NCBI GenBank assembly: GCA_037039685.1
Contig: JAWNGF010000002.1
Span: 6,572,001-6,636,000 of the forward strand
Reading direction: 5' to 3'
DNA length: 64,000 nucleotides
Origin: Ceratobasidium sp. AG-K
Lineage: Eukaryota > Basidiomycota > Agaricomycetes > Cantharellales > Ceratobasidiaceae
The position numbers and the translations under genes were made by a program. The notes beneath the pieces are model-generated. The model was not told where the DNA came from and ran no database searches. It saw nothing but the letters and a program-made list of their open reading frames with translations. Shown here one piece after another: positions 24,001-32,829 of this stretch. How positions within the stretch are numbered: position 1 is the stretch's first letter; the number at the start of each line of letters is the position of its first letter.

Positions 24001-25496
24001 AAGGATATGAGAAGGATGAACACTTCAATAAGGTCCTACAAAGCCTTAGAGCAGCTCATGATCCTATGAACCCACCCTGGTCACAGTACAAGATTGGAGA
24101 CAATGGATTAATATACTTCTGCAGGCAGGACAGCTATCTTTTGTGTGTCCCAAAAGATCTACAGCTGAGTATAGTATCTGAAGTGCATAATGGACTTGCT
24201 GAAAGTGCTCATGCTGGCTTTCACAAGACCTACAATAGCATTGCTTCAGTATACTACTGGCCATCAATGTCCAGGACAATCAAACAGTATGTAACCACTT
24301 GTGACATTTGTCAGAAGGCAAAACCCAAAAGGCATGGGCAAAGAGGTTTCTTGCAACCTATTCCAATCCCCACTCAACCTTTTGAAGTTATAACCATGGA
24401 TTTCATTATGGACTTACCTATAAGTAATAGTTATAATGCTATCTTGACTATAGTTGACAAACTAACCAAGTATGCATTCTTCATACCCTGTAGTACTACC
24501 ATTAATGAGAAGGAGACAGCCCAGTTGTTCCATGATCATATATGGATGCACTATGGACTGCCTCGCCAGGTTATTACTGATAGAGATACTAGGTGGACTG
24601 GAGCCTTCTGGGAACATCTTACAGCTCTAGTTGGTATTCAGCGCTCACTAACAACTGCCTATCACCCACAGGCAGATGGCCAGAGTGAGATTATGAATCA
24701 GACACTAGAAATAGCTCTGAGATGCTTTGTGGAACCATCAATGGATAACTGGAGTGACCTATTACCAGGTTTCACATTTGCCTACAACACTACTGTGCAT
24801 ACTGCCACAGGTTTTACACCTGCATACCTTCTTAGAGGTTACCAACCACTCAAGACCTCAGATTTGTTGGCTCAAACAGCCCAAGCTATGGAGCGCCTTA
24901 ATGTGAAAGATCCTGCTGCTGAGAATTTTGCTGAAGGAATGAATTCCATTCGCTTACAGGCTACCAATGCTCTCACTGTTGGACAAGCTAAGCAGAAGGA
25001 GTATTACAACAAGGATAGGAGCTTTATTACCTTTGAGCCAGGAGACCAAGTCCTTATTAATCCTCATACCCTTAGACTGCTTAGGCAGCATAAAGGAAAG
25101 GGAACCAAGCTTCTAATGCGCTATGATGGACCTTTCACTGTCAAAGAAAGAGTCTCTGATGTTTCTTATAGGCTAGAAATCCCTTCCAGCTATAAGATAC
25201 ATCCAGTAATCAACATTGCACATTTAGAGTCTTATAATAAGGATAAATCTGATATTGAGAGGCCTACTAAGAACCTGAGCAGAGAGGACTTCAAGAACCA
25301 TCCTGAATATGAAGTTGAAGCCATTCTGAAAGAGAAATGGGTAAAGAAGAGACATAGGCGGCAAAAAGAGTACTTAGTTAAGTTCTTAGGCTATGATGAT
25401 ACTCATAATCTATGGCTTAACAAGAGAGCACTCACCAATGCTCCTGAGATACTGAGAGAATGGGAACAGAAAAAAATAGCTGAAAATGCGAATTAA
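21012..25496 (+). CDS. pol: Pol of element B, copy 1 (protease, RT, RNase H, integrase, chromodomain)
   Basis: About 1494 aa from the first ATG; the frame is open upstream to 20823, so it is probably made as a Gag-Pol fusion. In order: aspartic protease DTGSD (about residue 59), reverse transcriptase with YIDD (about 575), RNase H starting YTDACDFGLGAIL (about 720), an HHCC zinc domain (about 1060-1105), an integrase core with MDFIMDLP, ITDRDT and DGQSE giving the DDE triad, and a C-terminal chromodomain (about 1434-1490). The chromodomain defines a chromovirus and usually tethers integration to heterochromatin. RNase H carries an unusual insertion of about 70 residues rich in Lys/Asp between its first and second motifs. 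All catalytic residues are present, so the enzyme looks functional. Base composition is AT-rich and almost CpG-free, unlike host genes. Confidence 0.95.
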   Translation: MPPKSKVFSTKASSQLSKIVLQKTMARPPGTSFLGASATTVLARLGGPQEEELPLTVDTGSDITLVNKDFLSTLKVQPKIKVGQNVQLIQVTGKSRINGYIVMPIIFETPEGPVEMTVEAYVVPKMNTRFLLGNDFAAQFKLSIDRSDPKVTYLKLGNSGRQIEAQESVTNPRTDDAGNVFSVQVEPTSEDNSSSKASKTKGRRSSKELPYSSDFQLVHLAQNVILEPESMTKVPIQVDWIQDLNEGFIEQLEYSKNGNEDRQKCGITNCIISRDTTHVQMMNLSKVAVNLTQGDVIGHLYDPNQYLDHSENLSESDLAKGIVKCNLIKAHLSEMPLPTPTEEEILLSQPVEGGPKTSELPDPDHIKKDQLLSEIHFGENLTLDQKKKLEQLVLKHFMAFGLDGRLGTYPAEVEIKLVPGAKEISLAPYSASPAKREVIDKQVKEWLRLGVIQPSKSPWGFPVLIVFRNGKARLCIDYRELNKIAVPDQFPLPRQTDILHTLEGSQYLTTLDALAGFTQLSIKPEDRPKTAFRIHDGLFEFTRLPFGFRNGPAVFQRVMSDVLAPFLWIFALVYIDDIVVFSKTFEDHYKHLDLVFGAIAAAGITLSPIKCFIAYQSLILLGQKVSRLGLSTHKQKVDAIIQLEAPKDKATLRTFLGMTGYFSSYIPFYAWIIAPLLPLLKKDAEWKWDELKQNAFELAKTALVSAPVMAYPIPGLPYRVYTDACDFGLGAILQQVQPMLIKDLKGTKLYERLRKDYDLGKDVPLLVIPDSKQKDNLTGGDENEDSESFVIHDKWAKNFEDTIVHVERVIAYWSRILIPAERNYSPTEREALALKEGLIKFQPYIEGTKFLAITDHAALTWSRTFQNVNTRLLRWGLTFAAYPGMKIIHRAGRVHSNVDPVSRLRRRIPLQDGPVADDSTPLVLSTDEDPIKNLYKELGERFEEKLLANVKRCLSIPGGVTIPLENDFSTNALAFQTNSRHYLTVSISKEELEHFMQGYEKDEHFNKVLQSLRAAHDPMNPPWSQYKIGDNGLIYFCRQDSYLLCVPKDLQLSIVSEVHNGLAESAHAGFHKTYNSIASVYYWPSMSRTIKQYVTTCDICQKAKPKRHGQRGFLQPIPIPTQPFEVITMDFIMDLPISNSYNAILTIVDKLTKYAFFIPCSTTINEKETAQLFHDHIWMHYGLPRQVITDRDTRWTGAFWEHLTALVGIQRSLTTAYHPQADGQSEIMNQTLEIALRCFVEPSMDNWSDLLPGFTFAYNTTVHTATGFTPAYLLRGYQPLKTSDLLAQTAQAMERLNVKDPAAENFAEGMNSIRLQATNALTVGQAKQKEYYNKDRSFITFEPGDQVLINPHTLRLLRQHKGKGTKLLMRYDGPFTVKERVSDVSYRLEIPSSYKIHPVINIAHLESYNKDKSDIERPTKNLSREDFKNHPEYEVEAILKEKWVKKRHRRQKEYLVKFLGYDDTHNLWLNKRALTNAPEILREWEQKKIAENAN

Positions 25497-25645
25497 CTCC
25501 CCATTATATTCCAGACATCATGGTTATACTCTCTGGATCTCAGTTTGCTACTTTTGACAGTCCAGCGCTTAAGGCCTGTCAAACATAACAAATTGCTGTT
25601 GAACTCACTGCGCTCTGATACCACCACTACATACTCTTTTTCACT

Positions 25646-26014
25646 ATGGTTAATGACCTCCCTTCGCTTATCATGTTTGTTCTGTTGCTTCCCAGTATAT
25701 TTGGCATAGCAGCAGTAGTCTATTGGTATAGGCAACATGGATATCAACATGTCAAATGGGGCGCCCATGTTGAAGTCAAAGTCTTAGACCCCCACACCTA
25801 CAGGTTGGACTATCACATTGGTATAGTTAGGTATTCCATCCCTGGTAGGCTCTCTCTCAAAGTAAATGGGAGAGATAAACCTGTAAATATCACTCCCCAT
25901 GATGTTTGCAAGGTTACAGTCATCACTGGAGATGAGGAATTCGCTTCCATAGGCATTCCTCTTGACAGTATGACCCATTTGACAAGGCCTGAACCTGCCT
26001 ATCATCCTCAGTAA
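25646..26014 (+). CDS. Element B accessory ORF: small single-pass membrane protein, copy 1
   Basis: 122 aa. An N-terminal hydrophobic segment (about residues 6-28, LPSLIMFVLLLPSIFGIAAV) is followed by a polar domain of about 90 residues with beta-strand-like pattern (VEVKVLDPHTYRLDYHIGIV). It lies 150 bp after pol on the same strand and is identical in copy 2. There is no coiled coil, furin-like site or second membrane segment as in a retroviral Env. Function is unknown; it could be an anchor or an env remnant. Confidence 0.55.
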   Translation: MVNDLPSLIMFVLLLPSIFGIAAVVYWYRQHGYQHVKWGAHVEVKVLDPHTYRLDYHIGIVRYSIPGRLSLKVNGRDKPVNITPHDVCKVTVITGDEEFASIGIPLDSMTHLTRPEPAYHPQ

Positions 26015-26471
26015 GTACTTTGCATTATAAGCTATTTTACTAGGTATTGATTGGCCTGTACAGAGTCTCCCAATCCTATCTTTCATTCACTTAAGTTCAT
26101 GTCGCTTGGTTTACATGTAGTCACATGATCTGTTACAATGTTACCTGACTTGATCCTTGTAATCTGTGAGATGATAAGGAACTGTAACAGATCAAAGGTG
26201 ATCTTGAATGCCGGAATTTCTGTCTGTTTGGGTCTAAAAAGGGAATCAAAACTCTAAACTGCCTTATGATAGGAAGCTCTGACATCATAGAGCCACTGAA
26301 TTCACATGTTAGATTTCGCATTCTTGAGCTTATTTTGAGGGTATTGACCTATCTTAGAAAGATCTGGATGTTTTCCCCATGCACAAACTCTTGGAACTTA
26401 ATAATGTATTAAGCTCAGAGCCTCTGAATCGTCTCCATCAAGTCTCCTTATCTGCACACTTCCAGTCTACT

Positions 26472-27080
26472 ATGTCTAACTCCCTAGACTCAACTGCTGC
26501 TCCAGAGCGACCCCCTACTCCTCCTGGTATATTGGATATCCTGGCTAGCCAAGGATGGGCTAGATACCAATGGGTTCTTTCTGGACCAGGAGTGCATTGT
26601 GATGTCAATCCTGACTATGACTCAGAGTCTGGTGAGTATGGCTGTATCCCCTAATACTTTAGGCTGACTATCTATCCTATCAGATGATGAGGAAGGACCT
26701 AGTGCTCCTGATACCTGGCTGGATGACTTTGTCAAGTATACTCCTGTCAATTATGGGTATGATGGACCACTTTGGGCTGGTACATGGGATAAGTGAGTAT
26801 TCTGATGCTCCACTATGCAAGGCTAACTTTACTTTGAAGTTCTAGGCTTGCTGAGGACCAGATCTGGGACGATTTTTCAGATTGGGACTCAGAAGAGTCT
26901 GCTGAGGAGGTGCCTGTCTCCCCCTCCATGCCTCCTCTGATGGAAGTGGTTACTGACTCACTCTGGAATGTTCCTAACAATGAGGAGATTCCAGATGATC
27001 AGGATCCTCCTTTGGAGCCTGCTGACCTTGAAAGGTTTGTGGCCCAGATCTTGACTGAAATTAGCCAAGGATCCCATTGA
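26472..27080 (+). CDS. Element B accessory ORF: acidic spliced protein, copy 1
   Basis: Exons 26472-26631, 26684-26792 and 26846-27080 join in frame across GT-AG introns of 52 and 53 bp and give 167 aa. The start MSNSLDSTAAPERPPTPPGI is preferred over an upstream in-frame ATG at 26379, which would add 31 residues. The protein is strongly acidic with Trp-containing repeats (TWLDDFVKY, IWDDFSDWDSEESAEE) and ends in a hydrophobic helix, a pattern seen in transcriptional activation regions. No family was recognised. Two intact introns in a retroelement ORF imply that only unspliced RNA is reverse transcribed. Confidence 0.55.
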
Positions 27081-27438
27081 TTGCATGTAATTACCTATTC
27101 TGAATGTATCTGAATGAATCACCTTTCCCTTGGAATGCTGAGTGATAAGGTGTACCACATGGAATAGAAGTACTTGTGCTAATCTTTGGTGTGACTCAGA
27201 ACAAAGAACTACTCCATGAGCGCTTTTTCTGAGTAATTCTTGAGAGTATGACTCCATTCCACAGAGACCTGGAATGTCTAAGTCCAAATTCTCATGAGGA
27301 TGCAGGTAGAGATGGAAAGGTATATAACAAGGCTCTCTGAAGCAACTACAGACCAGCAGCAGTCTCTACAGACAAGCTCTCTTCTGCATTCTTGCCTTAA
27401 CTCTTACTTTCCATTTCCTATCACTTTCCTACCCCAAG

Positions 27439-28310
27439 ATGTGCTTGAACAAGACTAGTTCTATGCCTGTGCACCATGTTAGGTTCTTGGCTACTAGATA
27501 TGCCAATATCCTGCAAGCATATGGCCCCTACTATGTAGAGCAGGACTCAGGCTTTTTCATGTCACCATCTATTCTTGAGCGCAAGTTCAGGGAGGGAATT
27601 GAGGTTGCTGCACTGAGCAGGATGGGAAAAAGCTTTGGTACTTATCCACTGCTACTGTCCTTGCTCTTGTAGATGCCTTGCTTCAGATTAGGGATATTGT
27701 TGGCAATTATTGTGACACTATGGAACATATTGACAACTATAACTCTGATTCTCCCTTGTACAATGCTTTTAAGGAGGCTAGGCTAAGCTACCCTGCTGAA
27801 CCTTGTCTACTAGACCCCCATGTTCACCCTGGAACACCTTTCCAGAATGAATTTTGGGAGGTTAGTTTCTCCTCCAAGGAAGAACTTGATTTCAGGGTGT
27901 CCCACTGTCAACTTTGGGCCCTTGGTATGATAGTTGCTCTCCACTGCCTTGCCCTGTTCAAAGGTGCATGTGCTAAGTGTATTCCTATGGACCTGCCTCC
28001 TTGGCCTTGTGGTCACATGAAGTTGGCTAGGGCTCATTGGGAGCGCTGCTTGGAATGGACTAGGGAGCATTCTGCCCATTCCCCTGATCCTGCCTTCTTC
28101 CCCCCTTCACCCACCTTCCTGCCTTCTGATACTTCCAAGGATTCTGGTTGTACTGAGGCTGTTATCCAGGAGGAAGAAGATGAGGATCAGATTGAGGTGG
28201 ACCATAATGACCTGAATGGATTTGAGGAGCAAACTGGGCGCATTTTTGAGCCTTCTCCCCTGTTCCACTTTTTCTTTGGTCAGAATGGTACCATTGCTGT
28301 CTCTGCCTAG
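27439..28310 (+). pseudogene. Element B third accessory ORF, copy 1, broken by a 1-nt deletion
   Basis: It corresponds to the intact 290-codon ORF at 39259-40131. Here one T is missing in the run near 27606 (GAGGTTGC instead of GAGGTTTGC), which splits the frame into 27439-27672 and 27678-28310. A second difference, a missing CT pair near 27291, lies upstream of the ORF. Confidence 0.85.
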
Positions 28311-28355
28311 CTTGCTAGCTTGTAAGTCAACCATATGTTTGGATTGGGAGGGCTA

Positions 28356-29526
28356 TGTTATGGATACTGACATTCTGTCATAGGAATAACATACTGAAAT
28401 CCAAACCTATGCTTGTGGCGACTTTTCTGCTTGTTTGCATGTATGCAGTTTTGTAACTGTCTTTACTCCCTCTTGAACGCTACTTTTGTGCTACTTCTTT
28501 ATGTCGAAATGTAGTACTCTCTAGTAGCTTCAATTCACTGTCCTTTGCGTCTCTATATGCGGGGATTTCATAAAGATATGAAATGTCTAAGTTTATTGTC
28601 TTTGGCGCTTAGGGAGAGATACATTGTTATACTTGTATCTCCACCAATACTGATCCGTTCGCTTAGCTTGAACTTGCGACTGACTCGCAAGCTTCGAATT
28701 CAGCCGATCGCACTTGTTTCATGTGAATTGACCGGCTATTTCCCGCGATATGTCTCGTGGCTTGTCAAGGTGCTGAAATGACTCATTTCAGCAGCCACCA
28801 GATCTTGAGAGCTGCATAGCTTGTAGATAGTGATTTAGTATAGTTACTTGACTGGAGCAATTAGTTAGATGACTCATAATATATGTTCCAGCCAACCAAA
28901 GCACTCTGACTCCATGAATGCTAGTCATCAAGGCATCAGTGTTCATCCACCCCTCCTATCATTGGTAGATGCCCCCAATGATAGCCACAACCAGATGACT
29001 AGTGTTCTGAGGCCTCTAGGGTATAAATACATGCCCTCTAAGAGCCCTCCATCCTCACCTCACTCTACATCTGTTGTGCTTTGGCTTGGCTGTGTGATTT
29101 TCCCCATTATTGTTGTGTGCCTCAAACAGTATTTGTTAGCCTAAAGAAAAGGATCTCCTGAGTACCTATTATAGAGGAAAGGTTGCAGACGTCTTATAGT
29201 GCTTTTACAAGTAAGAACAAGGAAGGCATTTAGGGAATAGCCTAAGATTAGTACATACTTAGTTCATTGCAACTAGGAGTGTGAAACAGTGACATTTAAT
29301 AGCTAAGGGAACCTGAGCTCAGTACTCCTGCTCTTTCTATTACTAGTGTACATACACTCTACAGTAGGAAAGCTTAGTATCAATTCCATTAAGTGTGCAA
29401 CTAGATTGCTTACTTACTGAGAGCATCTCAGACTACTGAGACATTACTTTATATTGTTCCACTGTGTGTATTCTGTAGTTATATCACTTGTACATACAAG
29501 TAGCTGCAACTCTCAGATATATAACA
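28356..29526 (+). repeat. LTR2 of element B (shared middle LTR)
   Basis: 1171 bp, with no difference seen from LTR1 or LTR3. It is both the 3' LTR of the first internal region and the 5' LTR of the second. A purine-rich GGATTGGGAGGG tract precedes it. It has no GAGCG duplication on either side, as expected for an internal LTR of a tandem array. Confidence 0.95.
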
Positions 29527-29605
29527 TTGGTGAAGCGACCCAGGTAGTAATCTTTGTTGCTACATATATTGGATTACTACCCAACACCTATACTGTGCTT
29601 AAGAG

Positions 29606-32600
29606 ATGTCTAGTTCTAATTCTAGCACCTCCTTACATGAATCTAGGACTGTTGCTGCTGAAGAGGAGGTTACTCCTCTAGACTCAGTGTCACAACAAGG
29701 ACCTAGAACCCCTACTGCTGGACCCTCCTATCTTCCTCAAAGAAATAGGTGGTCAGCCCATGATGCTCAGTCTGATTGGAGTCTTAACTGGCAAGAGATT
29801 GAAGCTGATGAGGACTACATGTACTCATTAATGCCCTATCTGCCTATGGCCTCCACCTCATTTACTGCACTATCTGAGTCTGATAGAAGGAGACTTATAT
29901 ATACTCCTGCTACTGCTCAACTCACTAATACTGTGCGCCAGTATAGTGATATTAATGATAGAAGGAAGCTAGCTAGGGCTATTGGCTGGAAGATTTATTC
30001 TAAAAGTCCAATTCCTCATGAGCATAACATCTATCTATCAATTCAAGGAAGAAAATGGGCAGCCTCTTATCTTCAGACTCTGGATACCTTTTGTGTATTT
30101 GCTCCTAAATGGATACACAACCCTTCTCAAGATGTAGTTATGGATTTTAATCATACACTACATGGATCTTTTAAAAGAGATCTGAAGGTTCTGTATAGGC
30201 AGCACTGTCAAAGGGAGATTCCAGAAGATGAAGTGGACCATCCTGAAGTTCCTTCCTACCCTGCAACAGAGACTTACACTACATTCAATAAAGCTCAGCA
30301 TGAAATAGCTGCTGTAGTTTATAGGGATGAAGTGGAGCGCTTTTTGGCCTACATTTACAGGGAATTAAGAAGGAATGAGGATAAAGGTAAGAGCAAAGCT
30401 ATTCAAGGTCATATGGAAACTGTGTTGTCACATAATTCCACAGACTTTGACCAGTTCCCCATATATGCTCCTAGAGCTAGAGAAGCTGCTGAAGCAGTAG
30501 TTACTAATCCTAACCCCCTTGCTCTCAGGCAAGAGTCTGAAGATCCAGTAACTACTATGACACCTTCTCTGGTTCCAAGGTATTACCATAGGCGCAAATC
30601 TGGTGCTTTCGGTTTTATCAAGACTAGGTCTAATAGTCCTGAAGACAATGAGATTAGAAAAAGTCCCATACCAATGGTTACTCCCCTCAGGAGTACTCCA
30701 TTTGTTGGAGGAGCTCAGTTTACACCTGGGCTAATGCAACAACTTGGTCAATCTTCTAATCCTCAAGTTTCAGTACTAGGCCCTGCTACTAATACTGCAT
30801 TTGGCCTACCTGGAAATAGTACTACTGGAATAGGTCCTAGAAAATCAGGAATGGTTTCCCAACCATTGAGCTTTTCCTTCTTCAATAAGGATTCCATGAA
30901 ACCTATTGAGGAAGAAACAATACCTGAGACTCCTAGTAGACCTAAAGTTGGATCAGGAAGAGTGATGGGAAGAAGGCTCTCCAATATGATAGGAGGTACT
31001 CTGTCTTCTCCTCCACCTGCTTTAACCCAACCTCCTACTGTAGTAGTTTCTCAATTAGGACCCAAAGTTAGTAGTATACTACAACCTACTAATACTCAGC
31101 CTAGTGTTGCACCTGTGGAAGTAACTGCTGCACCTGTTGTAGTTGATCCTTACTCTAATAATACTCTTAGAAGGCCTAGACATAGGTCCAGAGCTCCCTT
31201 GGAGGAAGGAGAAACTGCTGAGATTCTTCAGCCATCTCCCATAAGGTACAATCAATATGGACATATAGAAAGGTTGAATCAACATGCTACTGGCATGATT
31301 GCCACCAAACAACCAGACCTTAAGGATGGTAAAGACCTAAGTAACCATGAAGGAAGTCAGAGAACTCCTCCTGATCAACCTAGGAATCCACCCTATTGGC
31401 ACCATGGTGGACCACCTGGAGCTGGTCCTTCTGATCAAGGAGGAAACCCAGGCAATGGTGGTTCAGGCAATGGTGACCCATATGGTCCCCCTGGAGGTAA
31501 TGGTGGTCCCCCTGGAGGTAATGGTGGTCCTCCTGGAGGCAATGGTAGTCTCCCTAATGGGAATGGTGGTCCTCCAATTCCTCCAATTCCTCCACAGGGT
31601 AGACAAGGTGGTGGTCCTCCTGGTCCCCCTGGTCCTCCTGGTGGTGGGAATTACTACTATCTAGTAGGTCCTCCTGGTCCCCCTGGACCTCCAGGACCTG
31701 CAGGAACAGCTCCCAGGCTTACTAGACCACATTTTGATTCGCGTCTCAAAATAGAACAGGTGGTACCCAAATACTATGGTGGTGCAGAAGAGCTGATGGA
31801 ATGGATCACTCAATTGGACCATGTAGTAAGGAGACACCCAGATCTCTTGGGAGAACTGGGTTATGTAGTACCACTAAGGTTTGAGAAGGATGCCAAAATA
31901 TGGTTTAATGCACTAGATCCTGCTTGGCAGCAATATATGATGCAGGACTGGCGCCTTATGAAGGAAAATATGGCTAGATACTTCTGGAACCCCCATTGGC
32001 TCAACAAGTTGAGATCTAAAGCTCATCAGGCCAAGTATAGGGAACCAGGTAAAGATACTGAGTCAGAAACTCCTTCACAGTATATCATGCGCAAGAAAGA
32101 CCTTCTTGATGCAGCATATACTTTCACAGATCCAGAAGCTATTGAGGAAGTGCTTAGAGGAGCTCCCCAGCAATGGAAAACTCTGCTCAGCACTGCAACT
32201 CTTGTTACATGGATGGACTTCATGTTCAAAGTCAAGGAGATTGAAGAACTGCTACAGGACTTCAAACACTCCAAATCTGACTCATACAAGAGTTCTGACT
32301 TCAACAAAGCTTTTGAGACTTGGAGGCATGAAAGGAGAGAAAAGAAGAAGGAGAAAAAGAAAGCTAGAGTACATGCTGTGAATACTCCCAGCTCTGGGAA
32401 GAAACCTCATGTGCCTAACTACTCTCCTGATGACAAGAATGTGTCTAAAGTCACTCCTGCCTCCCAAGGAAAGCGCCCTTGCTGGCACTGTGGTAGTGGT
32501 AATCACTGGGATAACCACTGCAAATATGCCAGGAAGAATGCCACTAAGGCTAGGGTGCACTTTGCTAGTATTGAAGGTGATGAGCTTAGAGAACAAGAGG

Positions 32601-32683
32601 AGTATGAAGCAGCTGAAGCAGGTTTTAGTAGCAGTTCTGAATCATCAGAAGAGGATGATGAGTCTGACTCTGAGGATTTTTAG
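29606..32683 (+). CDS. gag: Gag of element B, copy 2
   Basis: 1025 aa, the same as the first copy at an offset of 11818 bp: long N-terminal region, Gly-Pro-Pro-rich middle, retrotransposon-Gag helices, one CWHCGSGNHWDNHC zinc knuckle, acidic tail. The stop lies in the same T run used for probable -1 slippage into pol. Confidence 0.93.
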   Translation: MSSSNSSTSLHESRTVAAEEEVTPLDSVSQQGPRTPTAGPSYLPQRNRWSAHDAQSDWSLNWQEIEADEDYMYSLMPYLPMASTSFTALSESDRRRLIYTPATAQLTNTVRQYSDINDRRKLARAIGWKIYSKSPIPHEHNIYLSIQGRKWAASYLQTLDTFCVFAPKWIHNPSQDVVMDFNHTLHGSFKRDLKVLYRQHCQREIPEDEVDHPEVPSYPATETYTTFNKAQHEIAAVVYRDEVERFLAYIYRELRRNEDKGKSKAIQGHMETVLSHNSTDFDQFPIYAPRAREAAEAVVTNPNPLALRQESEDPVTTMTPSLVPRYYHRRKSGAFGFIKTRSNSPEDNEIRKSPIPMVTPLRSTPFVGGAQFTPGLMQQLGQSSNPQVSVLGPATNTAFGLPGNSTTGIGPRKSGMVSQPLSFSFFNKDSMKPIEEETIPETPSRPKVGSGRVMGRRLSNMIGGTLSSPPPALTQPPTVVVSQLGPKVSSILQPTNTQPSVAPVEVTAAPVVVDPYSNNTLRRPRHRSRAPLEEGETAEILQPSPIRYNQYGHIERLNQHATGMIATKQPDLKDGKDLSNHEGSQRTPPDQPRNPPYWHHGGPPGAGPSDQGGNPGNGGSGNGDPYGPPGGNGGPPGGNGGPPGGNGSLPNGNGGPPIPPIPPQGRQGGGPPGPPGPPGGGNYYYLVGPPGPPGPPGPAGTAPRLTRPHFDSRLKIEQVVPKYYGGAEELMEWITQLDHVVRRHPDLLGELGYVVPLRFEKDAKIWFNALDPAWQQYMMQDWRLMKENMARYFWNPHWLNKLRSKAHQAKYREPGKDTESETPSQYIMRKKDLLDAAYTFTDPEAIEEVLRGAPQQWKTLLSTATLVTWMDFMFKVKEIEELLQDFKHSKSDSYKSSDFNKAFETWRHERREKKKEKKKARVHAVNTPSSGKKPHVPNYSPDDKNVSKVTPASQGKRPCWHCGSGNHWDNHCKYARKNATKARVHFASIEGDELREQEEYEAAEAGFSSSSESSEEDDESDSEDF

Positions 32684-32829
32684 AACTGTCCCAGGCAGCT
32701 CTGGTTGTTTCAAACCCTGAAACAAGTGCAGAGAACCTAGGGACAACTACTAATGGCTCAGAGACTGCAACTAACTTCAATGCTGCAGCTAATACTGAAT
32801 CTCTAAGATCAAAGTATACTACAGTAGTG

